From: Mucilaginibacter sp. dw_454
GTDB lineage: Bacteria > Bacteroidota > Bacteroidia > Sphingobacteriales > Sphingobacteriaceae
Direction of reading: 5' to 3'
DNA length: 64,000 nucleotides
NCBI RefSeq assembly: GCF_018449775.1
Contig: NZ_JAAVVB010000001.1
Span: 310,001 to 374,000, forward strand
In this document: piece after piece, positions 43,304 through 52,182 of the stretch
Position numbering within the stretch: position 1 is the first letter of the stretch
Layout: every line of letters begins with the position of its first letter
Program-made: the position numbers and the translations under genes
The notes under the pieces: model-generated
What the model was told of the DNA's origin: nothing
The model's database searches: none
Seen by the model: only the letters and a program-made list of their open reading frames with translations

Positions 43304-43834
43304 TTAATCTACCGTTTCTTCGTGCGCCCGCACTATATAACCATTTACCTCTACTTCGCTTAGGTGTTTAATGTCTTTAGGCAGTGGCATATCATGGGGG
43401 TTATAAATAAAATCATTTTTCCAATCGTGATTCCTTATTATAAATGCCTGCGCTTCCTGGCCCGATGAAATACTGATTTGGGTTTTACCCCGATCGACAA
43501 TAAACATCGAAAAGCGTATAGGTAGCATCCAATTTCCTTTACCTAATTTTTTTACGGTGATAGCCGTTTTTATTTTATTGAAAATTTCGCGCCCCATATT
43601 ATTGGTAGGGAACTCAACAATCTTTAAAAATTTCAAACTGTCGTGCGCATCAATTACAAAAACAGCAGTGGCTAGTCCCGATATTTGCCATTCTCGCTCA
43701 CTAACAGGGTATTTGATATGAGAGGTTAGATAATCGCAAAAATCTTCCTGCCGGTGTTTGGCGAGTTGCTTTTGAACACATCCGGTAATGCAGATCAACA
43801 AAATCAACAAAAAACAGGCGGCAATTACTTTCAT
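43304..43834 (-). CDS. Lipoprotein copy of the M56 C-terminal domain
   Basis: A 176-residue lipoprotein: the signal ends in CITGC (Cys19). The rest matches the end of the M56 protein next door block by block: EDFCDYL against KDFCDRI, a shared VKKLGKGNWMLPIRF / VKRLRKGNWVIPITF segment, and a shared ending of the FxYNP...P...EVxxxGYI type. The domain is a TonB-C-like fold. So this is a detached copy without peptidase part. It is separated from the M56 gene by a terminator. The start at 43834 (MKVIAACF) follows from the signal peptide. Confidence 0.7.
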   Translation of the reverse strand: MKVIAACFLLILLICITGCVQKQLAKHRQEDFCDYLTSHIKYPVSEREWQISGLATAVFVIDAHDSLKFLKIVEFPTNNMGREIFNKIKTAITVKKLGKGNWMLPIRFSMFIVDRGKTQISISSGQEAQAFIIRNHDWKNDFIYNPHDMPLPKDIKHLSEVEVNGYIVRAHEETVD

Positions 43835-43863
43835 AAGGCGATTAGGATCTTTAAATAAAACTA

Positions 43864-43899
43864 ACAAAAAAGCCGGACAAATTTGCCCGGCTTTTTGTG
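43864..43899. terminator. Terminator between M56 gene 1 and the lipoprotein gene
   Basis: AAAAAGCCGG pairs with CCGGCTTTTT around ACAAATTTGC-type loop bases. On the minus strand it ends in a T-run, so it could stop transcription from the M56 operon. Confidence 0.85.
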
Positions 43900-43917
43900 T
43901 GATGAGGTTTAGCTTTT

Positions 43918-46425
43918 TTAATTTTGATTTCTGATATAACCGCGGATAACGACTTCGTTAAATTGCCTGGTGTCATCCTCTGGTTGTGCTATGTTATTGG
44001 GGTTATAAACCAGAAAGTTGCCAGGTTCTGCGGCTGCCGCGGCTATTACCTTTGGATCGGGTACTAAATCAGCTATATTACCACCTGGCTGGGTGATGCC
44101 TAAAGTAAACGTTATGGGTATCACCCAATTTCCTTTGCGCAATCTTTTCACCACCTCGCTGCCCTTTATCACCCGAAATACTTCATCAGCCATTGGGCGA
44201 GATGGCGTTCTCACTATTTTGAGATACACCAAATTGCCTTTGCCATCAGTTGAGAAGGCAGCAATTACGCGGCCTGCCAATCTCCGGTCACGATCAATTT
44301 TGTTATAATGGATACGGTCGCAAAAGTCTTTGCCTAATTGCTCGAATGTTGCATACTCCGAATCGGGCACTACCGTTGAAGTTACTTCTGGCGACTTTGG
44401 TGTTTCATCAGTCTTAGGGGCACTCCAATCAATAAAAGTAACAGCAGCCTTTCCATGTAAAGCCACAACTTTTTTTCCGTCGCTTCCCCATTTAGCGCGG
44501 GCATAAGCATTCCCTTTTTCGTAAACGGTCATCGAATCGCAGTTGATATCTACCAGGGTTTTTTCTTTGTTTTGATTAGGATTTGGTTCTTGCTTTTTGC
44601 CATTTACTACATACATAACGTTAGCATCGTAGGGTAACGTGGCACCGTACAGTTTGCTCGTGCTAACGCGACCGCCGTGTTTATCAGAATGGGTGCGCTG
44701 CGCTGCCGATTTTTTGATGATTTGGCCATGGCCACTATATATGCGGACACCATATTTTGCCTGGACTCCCCATTTTTTAATGGCCCAATCGGTATTGGCC
44801 GGCACGTCGGTTACAGAATCGGCCGTTATAGTTTCTTCGGGTTGGGGGCTGTGTATTTTACCATCTACAACAATTAATTTTGAGGGTACCGGCGGCGGGA
44901 ACTTAACAGTCGGTGTGCCTTCGGGCCAACTAAAACCATATTTGGTTATCAGCTTTCCCATGTTGTCTTTTCCCGAAATAAACGTTTTCGCTTCACCATT
45001 TTTTTCAAAGATCGTTACCGAGTGTATGTGACGGGTATATTTACCGTTGCCGTCTTTACTATATTGCTCACTAAGCTGGTAGTCATAACCTTTGCTGGTA
45101 ACATCATACAAATGAGGCTTGTCGGTTATTAATATATCAAGTTTATGATTAGGCGACAACCCGGCGTTATTATTGAATATGCTATAGTCGGTAGTATAAA
45201 AATAAATGCGTACCAGCCCGGTTCCCGGTTGATCGCCAACAGGCAATTTGTATCCACTTAGTGCATTTAATGCTAAAGCGTCAAGCGGTTTACCTGCACT
45301 CTTACTTACTTTGGCATCTGCTATTTTATGATCGGCAGTTATCGTAAAATTTATCAACGCCATGCCACCCCGGTCAGATTTTGAGGGCTTGTAATGGATA
45401 TTCTTGTTTAGGTAATGCGATAATGCATCGTAACCGCCGGTTGTTATCATTGGGGGAGGAAATTTTTCGTCTGGTGACGACAAATTTGCAGTCCGAGCCG
45501 ATGTTACCGCGGCTTTCGCCGGGTCAAGATCAATAAATCCATAATCTTTACTAAAGGCCAGTGTAGATGCACAAAGCAGGCCTGCACAAAGCGGAGCGGC
45601 AATGAGGTATTTCAGCCTGGCTGAGCTACCTGAGCGTTGTTGATTAAGCATGATAATACGTTTTTTAAGTAGGTTGTAATTGAAGAAGGAGTGGGTGATA
45701 GACGAGCCGCCTGCGCCATAGGCGTTATTCACCAAAAAGGTTGAATACGTTATTGGGTCGGTTTCGTGGGCGGCGGTTTGCTCGTCGGCAATATATTCGT
45801 GAATGGTTTTAAGGCTGTTTTGTAGCAGGTAGATAAAAGGATTGAACCAGTTGATGATCTTCAAAACCTCAAGAAACAAGATATCCAGTGAGTGTTTTTG
45901 ACGGATATGCACCAGCTCATGCCTGATAATGGTATTAGCACCGTTAGCGTCGGTACCAATAAAAAGATAATTAAAGAAAGAAAAGGCTACGTCGGTTTCA
46001 GGCAGATAAATCAACTTGTAGTTGTCTTGCTGCCCACGCTTAGCATTGCTAATCAGTTTGATCAACGTAAAAAGCTTAACAGCCAAAACCAGCAATAATA
46101 CACAGCATCCTGCCGCGTAAGCATAAACTAAATAGTCTTGCCACGTTAACTGATGCTCAATCACCAATGGCGTAACGCTTTGCGATATTACCGGCAGTTG
46201 CTCAAAATCTATCGGTGCAACCGCATAGCTAACTGTAGCAACCGGCTCGGCAGGTTTCAAGATCCCCAATTGTAAGATCGGCAGCACAAACGCTGCTACG
46301 CAACCAAACAGCAGGTAAACGCGGTTTAGCTGATTGTAAGTTTCTTTAGCTAAGAATACGCGATAGGCCAGGTAAAATACCGCAAGGTATAAGTTAGCTT
46401 CGGCGAGGTAGTGTAACCAGTTCAT
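43918..46425 (-). CDS. M56 family membrane peptidase with TonB-C-like domains (copy 1)
   Basis: An 835-residue BlaR1-type protein. Four N-terminal helices surround the zinc site HELVHIRQKH (169-178), with the third ligand region HEYIADE following; helix 4 is LIAAPLCAGLLCASTLAF. Two TonB-C-like domains follow in the periplasm, about residues 345-425 (RGGMALINFTITADHKI) and 700-790 (RLAGRVIAAFSTDGKG), joined by a Pro/Asp-rich region. BlaR1 relatives sense envelope ligands and cleave a BlaI repressor. No beta-lactamase is nearby. It is the last of three tandem paralogues behind blaI; the membrane part is nearly identical to copy 2 at DNA level. Confidence 0.88.
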   Translation of the reverse strand: MNWLHYLAEANLYLAVFYLAYRVFLAKETYNQLNRVYLLFGCVAAFVLPILQLGILKPAEPVATVSYAVAPIDFEQLPVISQSVTPLVIEHQLTWQDYLVYAYAAGCCVLLLVLAVKLFTLIKLISNAKRGQQDNYKLIYLPETDVAFSFFNYLFIGTDANGANTIIRHELVHIRQKHSLDILFLEVLKIINWFNPFIYLLQNSLKTIHEYIADEQTAAHETDPITYSTFLVNNAYGAGGSSITHSFFNYNLLKKRIIMLNQQRSGSSARLKYLIAAPLCAGLLCASTLAFSKDYGFIDLDPAKAAVTSARTANLSSPDEKFPPPMITTGGYDALSHYLNKNIHYKPSKSDRGGMALINFTITADHKIADAKVSKSAGKPLDALALNALSGYKLPVGDQPGTGLVRIYFYTTDYSIFNNNAGLSPNHKLDILITDKPHLYDVTSKGYDYQLSEQYSKDGNGKYTRHIHSVTIFEKNGEAKTFISGKDNMGKLITKYGFSWPEGTPTVKFPPPVPSKLIVVDGKIHSPQPEETITADSVTDVPANTDWAIKKWGVQAKYGVRIYSGHGQIIKKSAAQRTHSDKHGGRVSTSKLYGATLPYDANVMYVVNGKKQEPNPNQNKEKTLVDINCDSMTVYEKGNAYARAKWGSDGKKVVALHGKAAVTFIDWSAPKTDETPKSPEVTSTVVPDSEYATFEQLGKDFCDRIHYNKIDRDRRLAGRVIAAFSTDGKGNLVYLKIVRTPSRPMADEVFRVIKGSEVVKRLRKGNWVIPITFTLGITQPGGNIADLVPDPKVIAAAAAEPGNFLVYNPNNIAQPEDDTRQFNEVVIRGYIRNQN

Positions 46426-46473
46426 GAGATCTTCTTTTTAGGTTTGGTGTGATAAGGTTTAGGTGTATTGTTT

Positions 46474-48474
46474 TTAATTGACAGGTGCTTTAATAACCAG
46501 TTCGCTTAGTACTTTAACCGGTGCTTGGTAAGGTCCTTTCATTTTTTGCGGATCATAGACAAACAATGGTCCTTTTTTCGAAACGACGGTATATATGTCG
46601 CCCTTTTTGAAGCCGGGGTCTTTCGAACTATCATGGTATAACCCCGTAGTATCTTGCGGTATGTCGGCAATTGGGGTGGTTAAAGCAGGTACACCACCCA
46701 TATCAAAGTTTATTGACATGGCCCAATTACCTTTTAATGGTTTTAAAAAGGCGCTGTGTTGCATGGCCCAAAAAACTTGGTAACCCAAAGTAATAGATGG
46801 CCATTTATAAATAGATAGGTACTGAAGCTCGCCTTTATCATCTACACAAAACCGTACAATGGCTCGGCCCTGAATATTTTTATCACGTTCTGATTTTGGG
46901 AACTGGATGTACCATTTCAGGTCGTTATAAAATTTTTGTAAGTCTGCCTGGCCAACAGTGTCTATCACAGCCGGAATAATTTTTGCCGGTTTGATTGAAA
47001 TGGGCGGAGGGCCAATAGTCAGATGGTCGGCAATAGCTACCGTTATATGATTTTCGTAACCGTACTTTTTACAGGTTACATCATCTTCTGCCTCGGTATG
47101 GCCATGGGTAGATATGTGGATTAAATAGCTGTGCCTGCCAGGTTTATCTATAATGGTACCGTTGAATGCGCTAAAGGCAGCTGCAACAGCGCCATCCATC
47201 ACAGTTCCCGAGCTTTTAATAACTTTTACGTTGGCTATTTTTTGATCTTTAGTAACCGTAAAGCCAACCGCAACAATGGCGTCTTTAAGGCTGTGCGGGG
47301 TAGTGGTAGCAAAAGACTGGTAATAGCTTAATCCTGCTGAAAAACGGTTGTCTTCAATAACGGCCCAGGTAAGCTTTTCATAGCCCTCTTTATAACCGCT
47401 CGGTGTAACTTTTCCTGCCGGATCGTCGCCTGTAACTTTAATTTTAGCAGCAGTATTTGGGACTATTGCTTTAGGCGATGTAGGTTTAGGTATTTCGTTA
47501 ACAATAGCCGGAGATTTGATAGTATAGACAGCGGCATTCACTTTTGCCGGGTCCAGGTCAATAAATCCATAATCTTTACTAAAAGCCAGTGTCGATGCAC
47601 AAAGCAGGCCTGCACAAAGCGGAGCGGCAATGAGGTATTTCAGCCTGGCTGAGCTACCTGAGCGTTGTTGATTAAGCATGATAATACGTTTTTTAAGTAG
47701 GTTGTAATTGAAGAAGGAGTGGGTGATAGACGAGCCGCCTGCACCGTAGGCGTTATTCACCAAAAAGGTTGAATACGTTATCGGGTCGGTTTCGTGGGTG
47801 GCGGTTTGCTCGTCGGCAATATATTCGTGAATGGTTTTAAGACTGTTTTGTAAAAGGTATATGAATGGATTGAACCAGTTGATGATCTTTAAAACCTCCA
47901 GGAATAAAATATCCAAAGAGTGTTTCTGCCTGATATGCACCAATTCATGCCTGATAATGGTATTAGCACCATTAGCATCGGTACCAATAAAAAGGTAGTT
48001 AAAAAATGAAAAGGCTACATCAGTTTCGGGCAGATAGATCAGCTTATAATTATCCTGCCTGCGGCGTTTGGCATTGCGGATCAGTTTAATGAGCGAGAAC
48101 AGCTTTACCATAAGCACCATCAATAATACACAGCATCCTATCGCGTAGACATAGATTAGATAATCCTGCAAGGTTAGATGCTGTTGTTCTGCAACCATTG
48201 CCGGCGCAATCGTAACATGCGATGGCGTTACCGTTAATGGCTCAAATTTCGCGGGCATTATGGTATAGCTAACCTGGCTAACGGACTCAACCGATTCAAC
48301 GTGTTTTAACACGCCCAATTGCAAAACCGGCAATGTAAACGCCGCCACACAACTAAACAGCAGGTAAACGCGGTTAAGCTGATTATAGGTTTCTTTAGCT
48401 AAAAGTGCGCGGTAGGCCAGGTAAAATACCGCCAAATACAAGTTGGCTTCGGCCAGGTAGTGTAACCAGTTCAT
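46474..48474 (-). CDS. M56 family membrane peptidase with TonB-C-like domains (copy 2)
   Basis: A 666-residue paralogue of copy 1. The N-terminal 330 residues have the same helices and zinc site HELVHIRQKHSLD. The DNA for residues about 205-300 is almost the same as in copy 1. The periplasmic part diverges and has two TonB-C-like blocks (KDAIVAVGFTVTKDQKIANV and QGRAIVRFCVDDKGELQYLS). It ends with the shared motif FVYDP...LSELVIK. It lies between copies 1 and 3 with short gaps. It probably senses or transmits an envelope signal, as inferred from the family. Confidence 0.88.
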   Translation of the reverse strand: MNWLHYLAEANLYLAVFYLAYRALLAKETYNQLNRVYLLFSCVAAFTLPVLQLGVLKHVESVESVSQVSYTIMPAKFEPLTVTPSHVTIAPAMVAEQQHLTLQDYLIYVYAIGCCVLLMVLMVKLFSLIKLIRNAKRRRQDNYKLIYLPETDVAFSFFNYLFIGTDANGANTIIRHELVHIRQKHSLDILFLEVLKIINWFNPFIYLLQNSLKTIHEYIADEQTATHETDPITYSTFLVNNAYGAGGSSITHSFFNYNLLKKRIIMLNQQRSGSSARLKYLIAAPLCAGLLCASTLAFSKDYGFIDLDPAKVNAAVYTIKSPAIVNEIPKPTSPKAIVPNTAAKIKVTGDDPAGKVTPSGYKEGYEKLTWAVIEDNRFSAGLSYYQSFATTTPHSLKDAIVAVGFTVTKDQKIANVKVIKSSGTVMDGAVAAAFSAFNGTIIDKPGRHSYLIHISTHGHTEAEDDVTCKKYGYENHITVAIADHLTIGPPPISIKPAKIIPAVIDTVGQADLQKFYNDLKWYIQFPKSERDKNIQGRAIVRFCVDDKGELQYLSIYKWPSITLGYQVFWAMQHSAFLKPLKGNWAMSINFDMGGVPALTTPIADIPQDTTGLYHDSSKDPGFKKGDIYTVVSKKGPLFVYDPQKMKGPYQAPVKVLSELVIKAPVN

Positions 48475-48532
48475 CAGCTTCTGTTTTTTTAAATTTTGGT
48501 CTGGGTAGATGTAAGGTTTAGGTTGTTTGGTT

Positions 48533-49927
48533 TTATGGTTTTTTTACTGGTGCAGGGTTATCGATCCTTATATCGGGGCTGATTTTCTTATCTGATGTTA
48601 CAACAGGCTCATCAATCCTGATTTCGCTGGTTGGCTTTGCTGTTGTTTTCACCGGCTCGTCAATCCGTATGTCAGCTTTTTGTACCGGTTTTGTATCAGC
48701 TTTTTTTGATGGCAGCGGTGGCGGCGGCGGCGGAGTAAGAATGACGTCAGTTATGATCACTTTTTTCTTTCCCGATGTCTTCTTTGCGGGTAGCGGCGGT
48801 GGTGGCGGTGGGGTAAGTATAACATCTGTTACCTTAACTTTAGCGTTTTTAGCCAATGGCGGCGTAGGAGTACCATGCAGGGCGGTACTTTTTCCTGCCG
48901 GATTTTTAGGCGGCGTTGGTGCCTGCGTTGGGCGCATAGTTACTACCGTATCTCTTTTTATAACCATGGTGCCTTTTTTGCCCTTTTTATTGGAGCCTTT
49001 GTGACCGTCGGGTACTATTTTAAATTTTTTCGCAGTATCTGTAGTACTAACTATAGCAGTTTTTTGCTGGCCGATACCAATAAAGCCATACGATTTGCTG
49101 AATCCTAAAGTCGACTCGGCTAACAAGGCAGCGCACAGCGGCACTGCCACCAGGTATTTTAGCCTCGCTAAACTCCCTGAGCGTTTTTGATCTAACATGA
49201 TAATTCTCTTTTTTAATAAGTTTTGATTGAAAAATGAATGTGTTATAGCAGGGCCGCTAAGACCGTAAGCATTATTTAACAAAAAGGAAGCATAAGCTAC
49301 CGTGTTGTGCGTAGCTAGTGCGGTTTGCTCGTCGGCAAGGTATTCATGTTGGGTGCGGATGCTTCGTTGCAACAGGTAAACCACCGGATTAAACCAGTTG
49401 ATGATCTTCAGCAGCTCCATAAATAACACGTCGGCCGAATGTTTTTGGCGGATATGCACCAATTCATGCCTGATGATGAGCGATTCGTTGCCCGTATCAT
49501 CGCCAATAAATAAGTAATTAAAAAAGGAGAAGGCTGTATTTGAACCTTTGAGGTGCACTAAATGATGATCTTTACTGTTAATGATAGTCCCCGATTTTTT
49601 TAATCTTTTTAATCTGATCAGTTTGATTGCAAAACCTGTGGCCAACACCAATACACCAGCTAAATAAGCATCAAACAATACGGCTTGCCAAAGAGGGGGA
49701 GAAGATGCTGTTGCCTGCATATAAGTTGCCGTAGCTTCATAAACATAAGCCGTCGGTTTCAAAAAATTTAACTGTATCAGCGGTAATACAAAAGCCACGG
49801 CGCTGCTTAATAATAAAAAAACACGGTTAAGCTGATAATGGGTGTCTTTTGCCAGCAGTACACTGTAAGCCAGGTAAAACACTACCAGGTACAGGTTTGC
49901 TTCTATCAGGTAATGCAGCCAGTTCAT
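48533..49927 (-). CDS. M56 family membrane peptidase, proline-rich tail (copy 3)
   Basis: A 464-residue paralogue, first in the operon after blaI (4-base ATGA overlap). The membrane part with HELVHIRQKHSAD is similar but more diverged than copies 1 and 2. In place of TonB-C-like domains, the tail is repetitive: TDVILTPPPPPPLP occurs twice, and an IRIDEPV-type unit three times (EPVKTTAKP, EPVVTSDKK, NPAPVKKP). This looks like a TonB-like extended linker that has lost, or never had, a terminal domain. It would be the direct partner of BlaI by position. Confidence 0.88.
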   Translation of the reverse strand: MNWLHYLIEANLYLVVFYLAYSVLLAKDTHYQLNRVFLLLSSAVAFVLPLIQLNFLKPTAYVYEATATYMQATASSPPLWQAVLFDAYLAGVLVLATGFAIKLIRLKRLKKSGTIINSKDHHLVHLKGSNTAFSFFNYLFIGDDTGNESLIIRHELVHIRQKHSADVLFMELLKIINWFNPVVYLLQRSIRTQHEYLADEQTALATHNTVAYASFLLNNAYGLSGPAITHSFFNQNLLKKRIIMLDQKRSGSLARLKYLVAVPLCAALLAESTLGFSKSYGFIGIGQQKTAIVSTTDTAKKFKIVPDGHKGSNKKGKKGTMVIKRDTVVTMRPTQAPTPPKNPAGKSTALHGTPTPPLAKNAKVKVTDVILTPPPPPPLPAKKTSGKKKVIITDVILTPPPPPPLPSKKADTKPVQKADIRIDEPVKTTAKPTSEIRIDEPVVTSDKKISPDIRIDNPAPVKKP

Positions 49928-50301
49928 GATTTCTTGTTTTTAAGGTCGTCTATCAGTTTGGTCAGCTCGTCAAGCTCCTTGACGCCCAATTTCTTTTCGT
50001 TAGCGATGAACGATACCAGGCTCTCGTAAGAGTTGCTGAAGTAATTGGTCATCATCTTATCAAAAGTAAATTTGCGGTACTGCGCCTCGCTGATGAGCGG
50101 GTAGTATACATGCGAATTGCCATAAGATTTATGGTCTATAAACCCTTTACCCTCCAGCACGCGCACTACCGTCGACACGGTGTTGTATGCAGGTTTAGGG
50201 TCTGTCATTTTCTCGATGATGTCTTTTACAATGGCTTCATTTAGCTGCCATAGTATTTGCATCACTTGTTCTTCGGCTTTTGTTAATTCTTTAATGTTCA
50301 T
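49924..50301 (-). CDS. BlaI/MecI family repressor
   Basis: A 125-residue winged-helix repressor: LTKAEEQVMQILWQLNEAIV, then the recognition helix PAYNTVSTVVRVLEGKGFIDH, and a C-terminal dimerisation helix (ELDELTKLIDDLKNKK). BlaI binds dyads of the TACA/ACTAT type and is inactivated when its M56 partner cleaves it. Three ACTAT-N4-ATAGT dyads lie upstream at 50305-50376, so it should control itself and the three M56 genes downstream. Overlaps copy 3 by 4 bases. Target of regulation beyond the operon is unknown. Confidence 0.92.
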   Translation of the reverse strand: MNIKELTKAEEQVMQILWQLNEAIVKDIIEKMTDPKPAYNTVSTVVRVLEGKGFIDHKSYGNSHVYYPLISEAQYRKFTFDKMMTNYFSNSYESLVSFIANEKKLGVKELDELTKLIDDLKNKKS

Positions 50302-50304
50302 AGC

Positions 50305-50376
50305 AAACTACTTTTATAGTTGGGTTAAATAAAGGTATAAACTATTTTTATAGTTTGCAAACTATTTTTATAGTTT
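50305..50376 (-). promoter_or_regulatory. Promoter and three BlaI operators
   Basis: Three dyads of the form AACTAT(T/C)TTTATAGTT: 50305-50321, 50339-50356 and 50359-50376. On the minus strand TTTG (50361-50358), a 20-base spacer and TACCTTTA (50337-50330) form a Bacteroidota promoter. The middle dyad fills the spacer and the distal one covers the -33 box, so binding would block RNA polymerase. The proximal one lies just before the blaI start. Two dyads are 20 bases apart, about two helix turns. Confidence 0.8.
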
Positions 50377-50435
50377 TATTAAAATAGGTTGATTTATAGG
50401 GGAGGAGGGATGAAAAATGAGCCAATATAGTTCCC

Positions 50436-50625
50436 GTCATTGCGAAGAACGAAGCAATCTCTACAACAGAAAGTCAAAAGTACAGACTTCGTCTGGTGAT
50501 AACCAGCAGTATCAAATTGCTATTAATAATGAGTTAGATGGAAACATTTACATGGCTCGTTACTGAACTGAGATTTTACCCAATTGATTAGCATGTGTAG
50601 AGATTGCTTCGTTCCTCGCAATGAC
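50436..50625. repeat. CATTGCGAAG palindromic pair around a short unique core
   Basis: Left arm GTCATTGCGAAGAACGAAGC (from 50436) and right arm GCTTCGTTCCTCGCAATGAC (to about 50625) are inverted, with 130 bases of unmatched sequence between them. No gene is seen in the core. It occupies the gap between the blaI operators and dprA. Confidence 0.75.
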
Positions 50626-50707
50626 GTGTTGTTAAATTTAATGAGCAATGAAGAAATTATTTGTACTTCCGCCGCCCATATCTTATTTTGCATGCCTTAC
50701 TTATACC

Positions 50708-51805
50708 ATGTCGCAACTTCACGAAATAGCAATTACTTTCTTAAAAAATATAGGCGCTACGCTGGGCAAGGTGATGGTAAGTCATTTGGGCAGTGCCGAG
50801 GCGGTTTTCAATGCATCGCCTGCTAAATTGTTGACTATCCCGGGTGTGGGAGAGAAGACCGTGCGTGAGCTGAACTTTAAAGAAGCACTGCAAAAAGCAG
50901 CAGCAGAAATGAAGTTTGTTGAAAAGAACAACATCGACGTTTTATTTTATACTGATCCGCGTTATCCTAAAAGATTAAAGAACTGCTTCGATGCGCCTGC
51001 TTTATTATATAGTAAAGGCAATGCCGATCTGAACGCCCGCAAGATTGTAAGCATTGTAGGAACCCGTAACGCTACAGATTACGGCAGAGAACTATGCGAG
51101 GAATTGGTAGCCGAACTACAGCAATACGATGTACTGGTGGTAAGCGGATTGGCCCACGGTATAGATGTTATTGCCCATAAAGAATGTTTGAAACAGAACA
51201 TCAGCACTGTTGGTGTATTGGGCACCGGTTTAGATAAAATGTATCCGGCAGCTAATAAGAATACCGCCGATAAAATGTTGGAGCGGGGAGGACTATTGAC
51301 CGAATATCCTTCGGGCGTACCCGCTGGTCCGGCAAATTTTCCGGCACGTAACCGTATTGTGGCAGGCATGGCCGATGCCACGGTTGTTATAGAAGCCAGT
51401 ATTAAAGGCGGTGCATTGATTACCGCCGAAATTGCCAACTCTTATAACCGGGATGTATTTGCTTTTCCGGGAAGATTGAATGATACCTATTCTGAAGGTT
51501 GTAACTTCCTGATCCGTAATAATAAAGCCAGTTTATTAAGCTGTATGGCCGATCTGGCCTACGCCATGGGTTGGGAGCGACCCGACGATGCCAAACCCGT
51601 AGAGCAGTTTCTGTTACCGTTAGATCTGTCGGACGATGAGCGGGCTATATTTTATATCCTGCAGCAAAATAATGCGCCTATAGCAATTGACGACCTCACC
51701 ATTAAAACTAATATGCCCATGAGCCAGCTAGCCATGAATTTATTGAATATGGAAATGCAGGGTTTTATCCGGTCGTTACCGGGGAAGATGTATAAGGTTA
51801 GTTAG
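50708..51805 (+). CDS. dprA: DNA-processing protein DprA
   Basis: DprA loads RecA on incoming single-stranded DNA in natural transformation. The 365-residue protein has an N-terminal HhH-like part (TIPGVGEKTVREL), the Rossmann-like core with VGTRNATDYGRELCEEL, SGLAHGIDVIAHKECL, GVLGTGLDKMYPA and FPARNRIVAGMADATVVIEA, and a C-terminal winged helix (about residues 300-365). The upstream frame to 50648 adds 20 residues; MSQLHEIAITFLKNIG at 50708 is the family start. A strong terminator follows. Confidence 0.93.
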   Translation: MSQLHEIAITFLKNIGATLGKVMVSHLGSAEAVFNASPAKLLTIPGVGEKTVRELNFKEALQKAAAEMKFVEKNNIDVLFYTDPRYPKRLKNCFDAPALLYSKGNADLNARKIVSIVGTRNATDYGRELCEELVAELQQYDVLVVSGLAHGIDVIAHKECLKQNISTVGVLGTGLDKMYPAANKNTADKMLERGGLLTEYPSGVPAGPANFPARNRIVAGMADATVVIEASIKGGALITAEIANSYNRDVFAFPGRLNDTYSEGCNFLIRNNKASLLSCMADLAYAMGWERPDDAKPVEQFLLPLDLSDDERAIFYILQQNNAPIAIDDLTIKTNMPMSQLAMNLLNMEMQGFIRSLPGKMYKVS

Positions 51806-51847
51806 AGTCGAGAATCAAGAGCCAAGAATCAAGACATTATTAAAATA

Positions 51848-51892
51848 AAGAGCCGGGAAACAAATGCTTTTGCATAGTTTCCCGGCTCTTTT
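51848..51892 (+). terminator. Terminator of dprA
   Basis: AAAGAGCCGGGAAAC pairs with GTTTCCCGGCTCTTTT, with an inner ATGC/GCAT stem. The flanks (51806-51838 and 51925-51962) carry inverted AGAATCAAGAG-type simple repeats as at 15617. Confidence 0.9.
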
Positions 51893-51966
51893 CTTGAATT
51901 AGATGATTATTGTACAATAAAATCGTAACTCTTGATTCTTGTCTCTTGATTCTTGTATCTAAGAGA

Positions 51967-52113
51967 TCATGCTCTTCTAATCACACCTAATATTAAAGCT
52001 ATAATAGCTATTACCAATAACACGTGGATAATGCCACCTGCCGAGTAGTAAAAAAATCCTAATGCCCATCCTATAATCAGGATCACTGCGATGATGTATA
52101 ATAAGCCTCTCAT
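51967..52113 (-). CDS. Small membrane protein, lmo0937 family
   Basis: A 48-residue protein that reads as two hydrophobic helices, GLLYIIAVILIIGWALGFF and IIHVLLVIAIIALILGVI, linked by YYSAGG and ending in IRRA. This matches the lmo0937/DUF5670 family of tiny membrane proteins, common in Bacteroidota and linked to stress responses in some reports. No function is known. It is in the leftward direction between dprA and the DUF2795 gene, and too short for normal length filters. Confidence 0.8.
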   Translation of the reverse strand: MRGLLYIIAVILIIGWALGFFYYSAGGIIHVLLVIAIIALILGVIRRA

Positions 52114-52182
52114 TGTTTTATGTTTTTTTGTGAGTAATTGTAAGGCTTATATCCAAAACTATTCCAAACGGGTATAAAAAGT

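Noticed and set aside
43918..50301. Beta-lactam resistance operon
   Set aside because: BlaI and BlaR1-like genes are present, but no beta-lactamase or penicillin-binding protein gene is adjacent, so a resistance claim is not supported.
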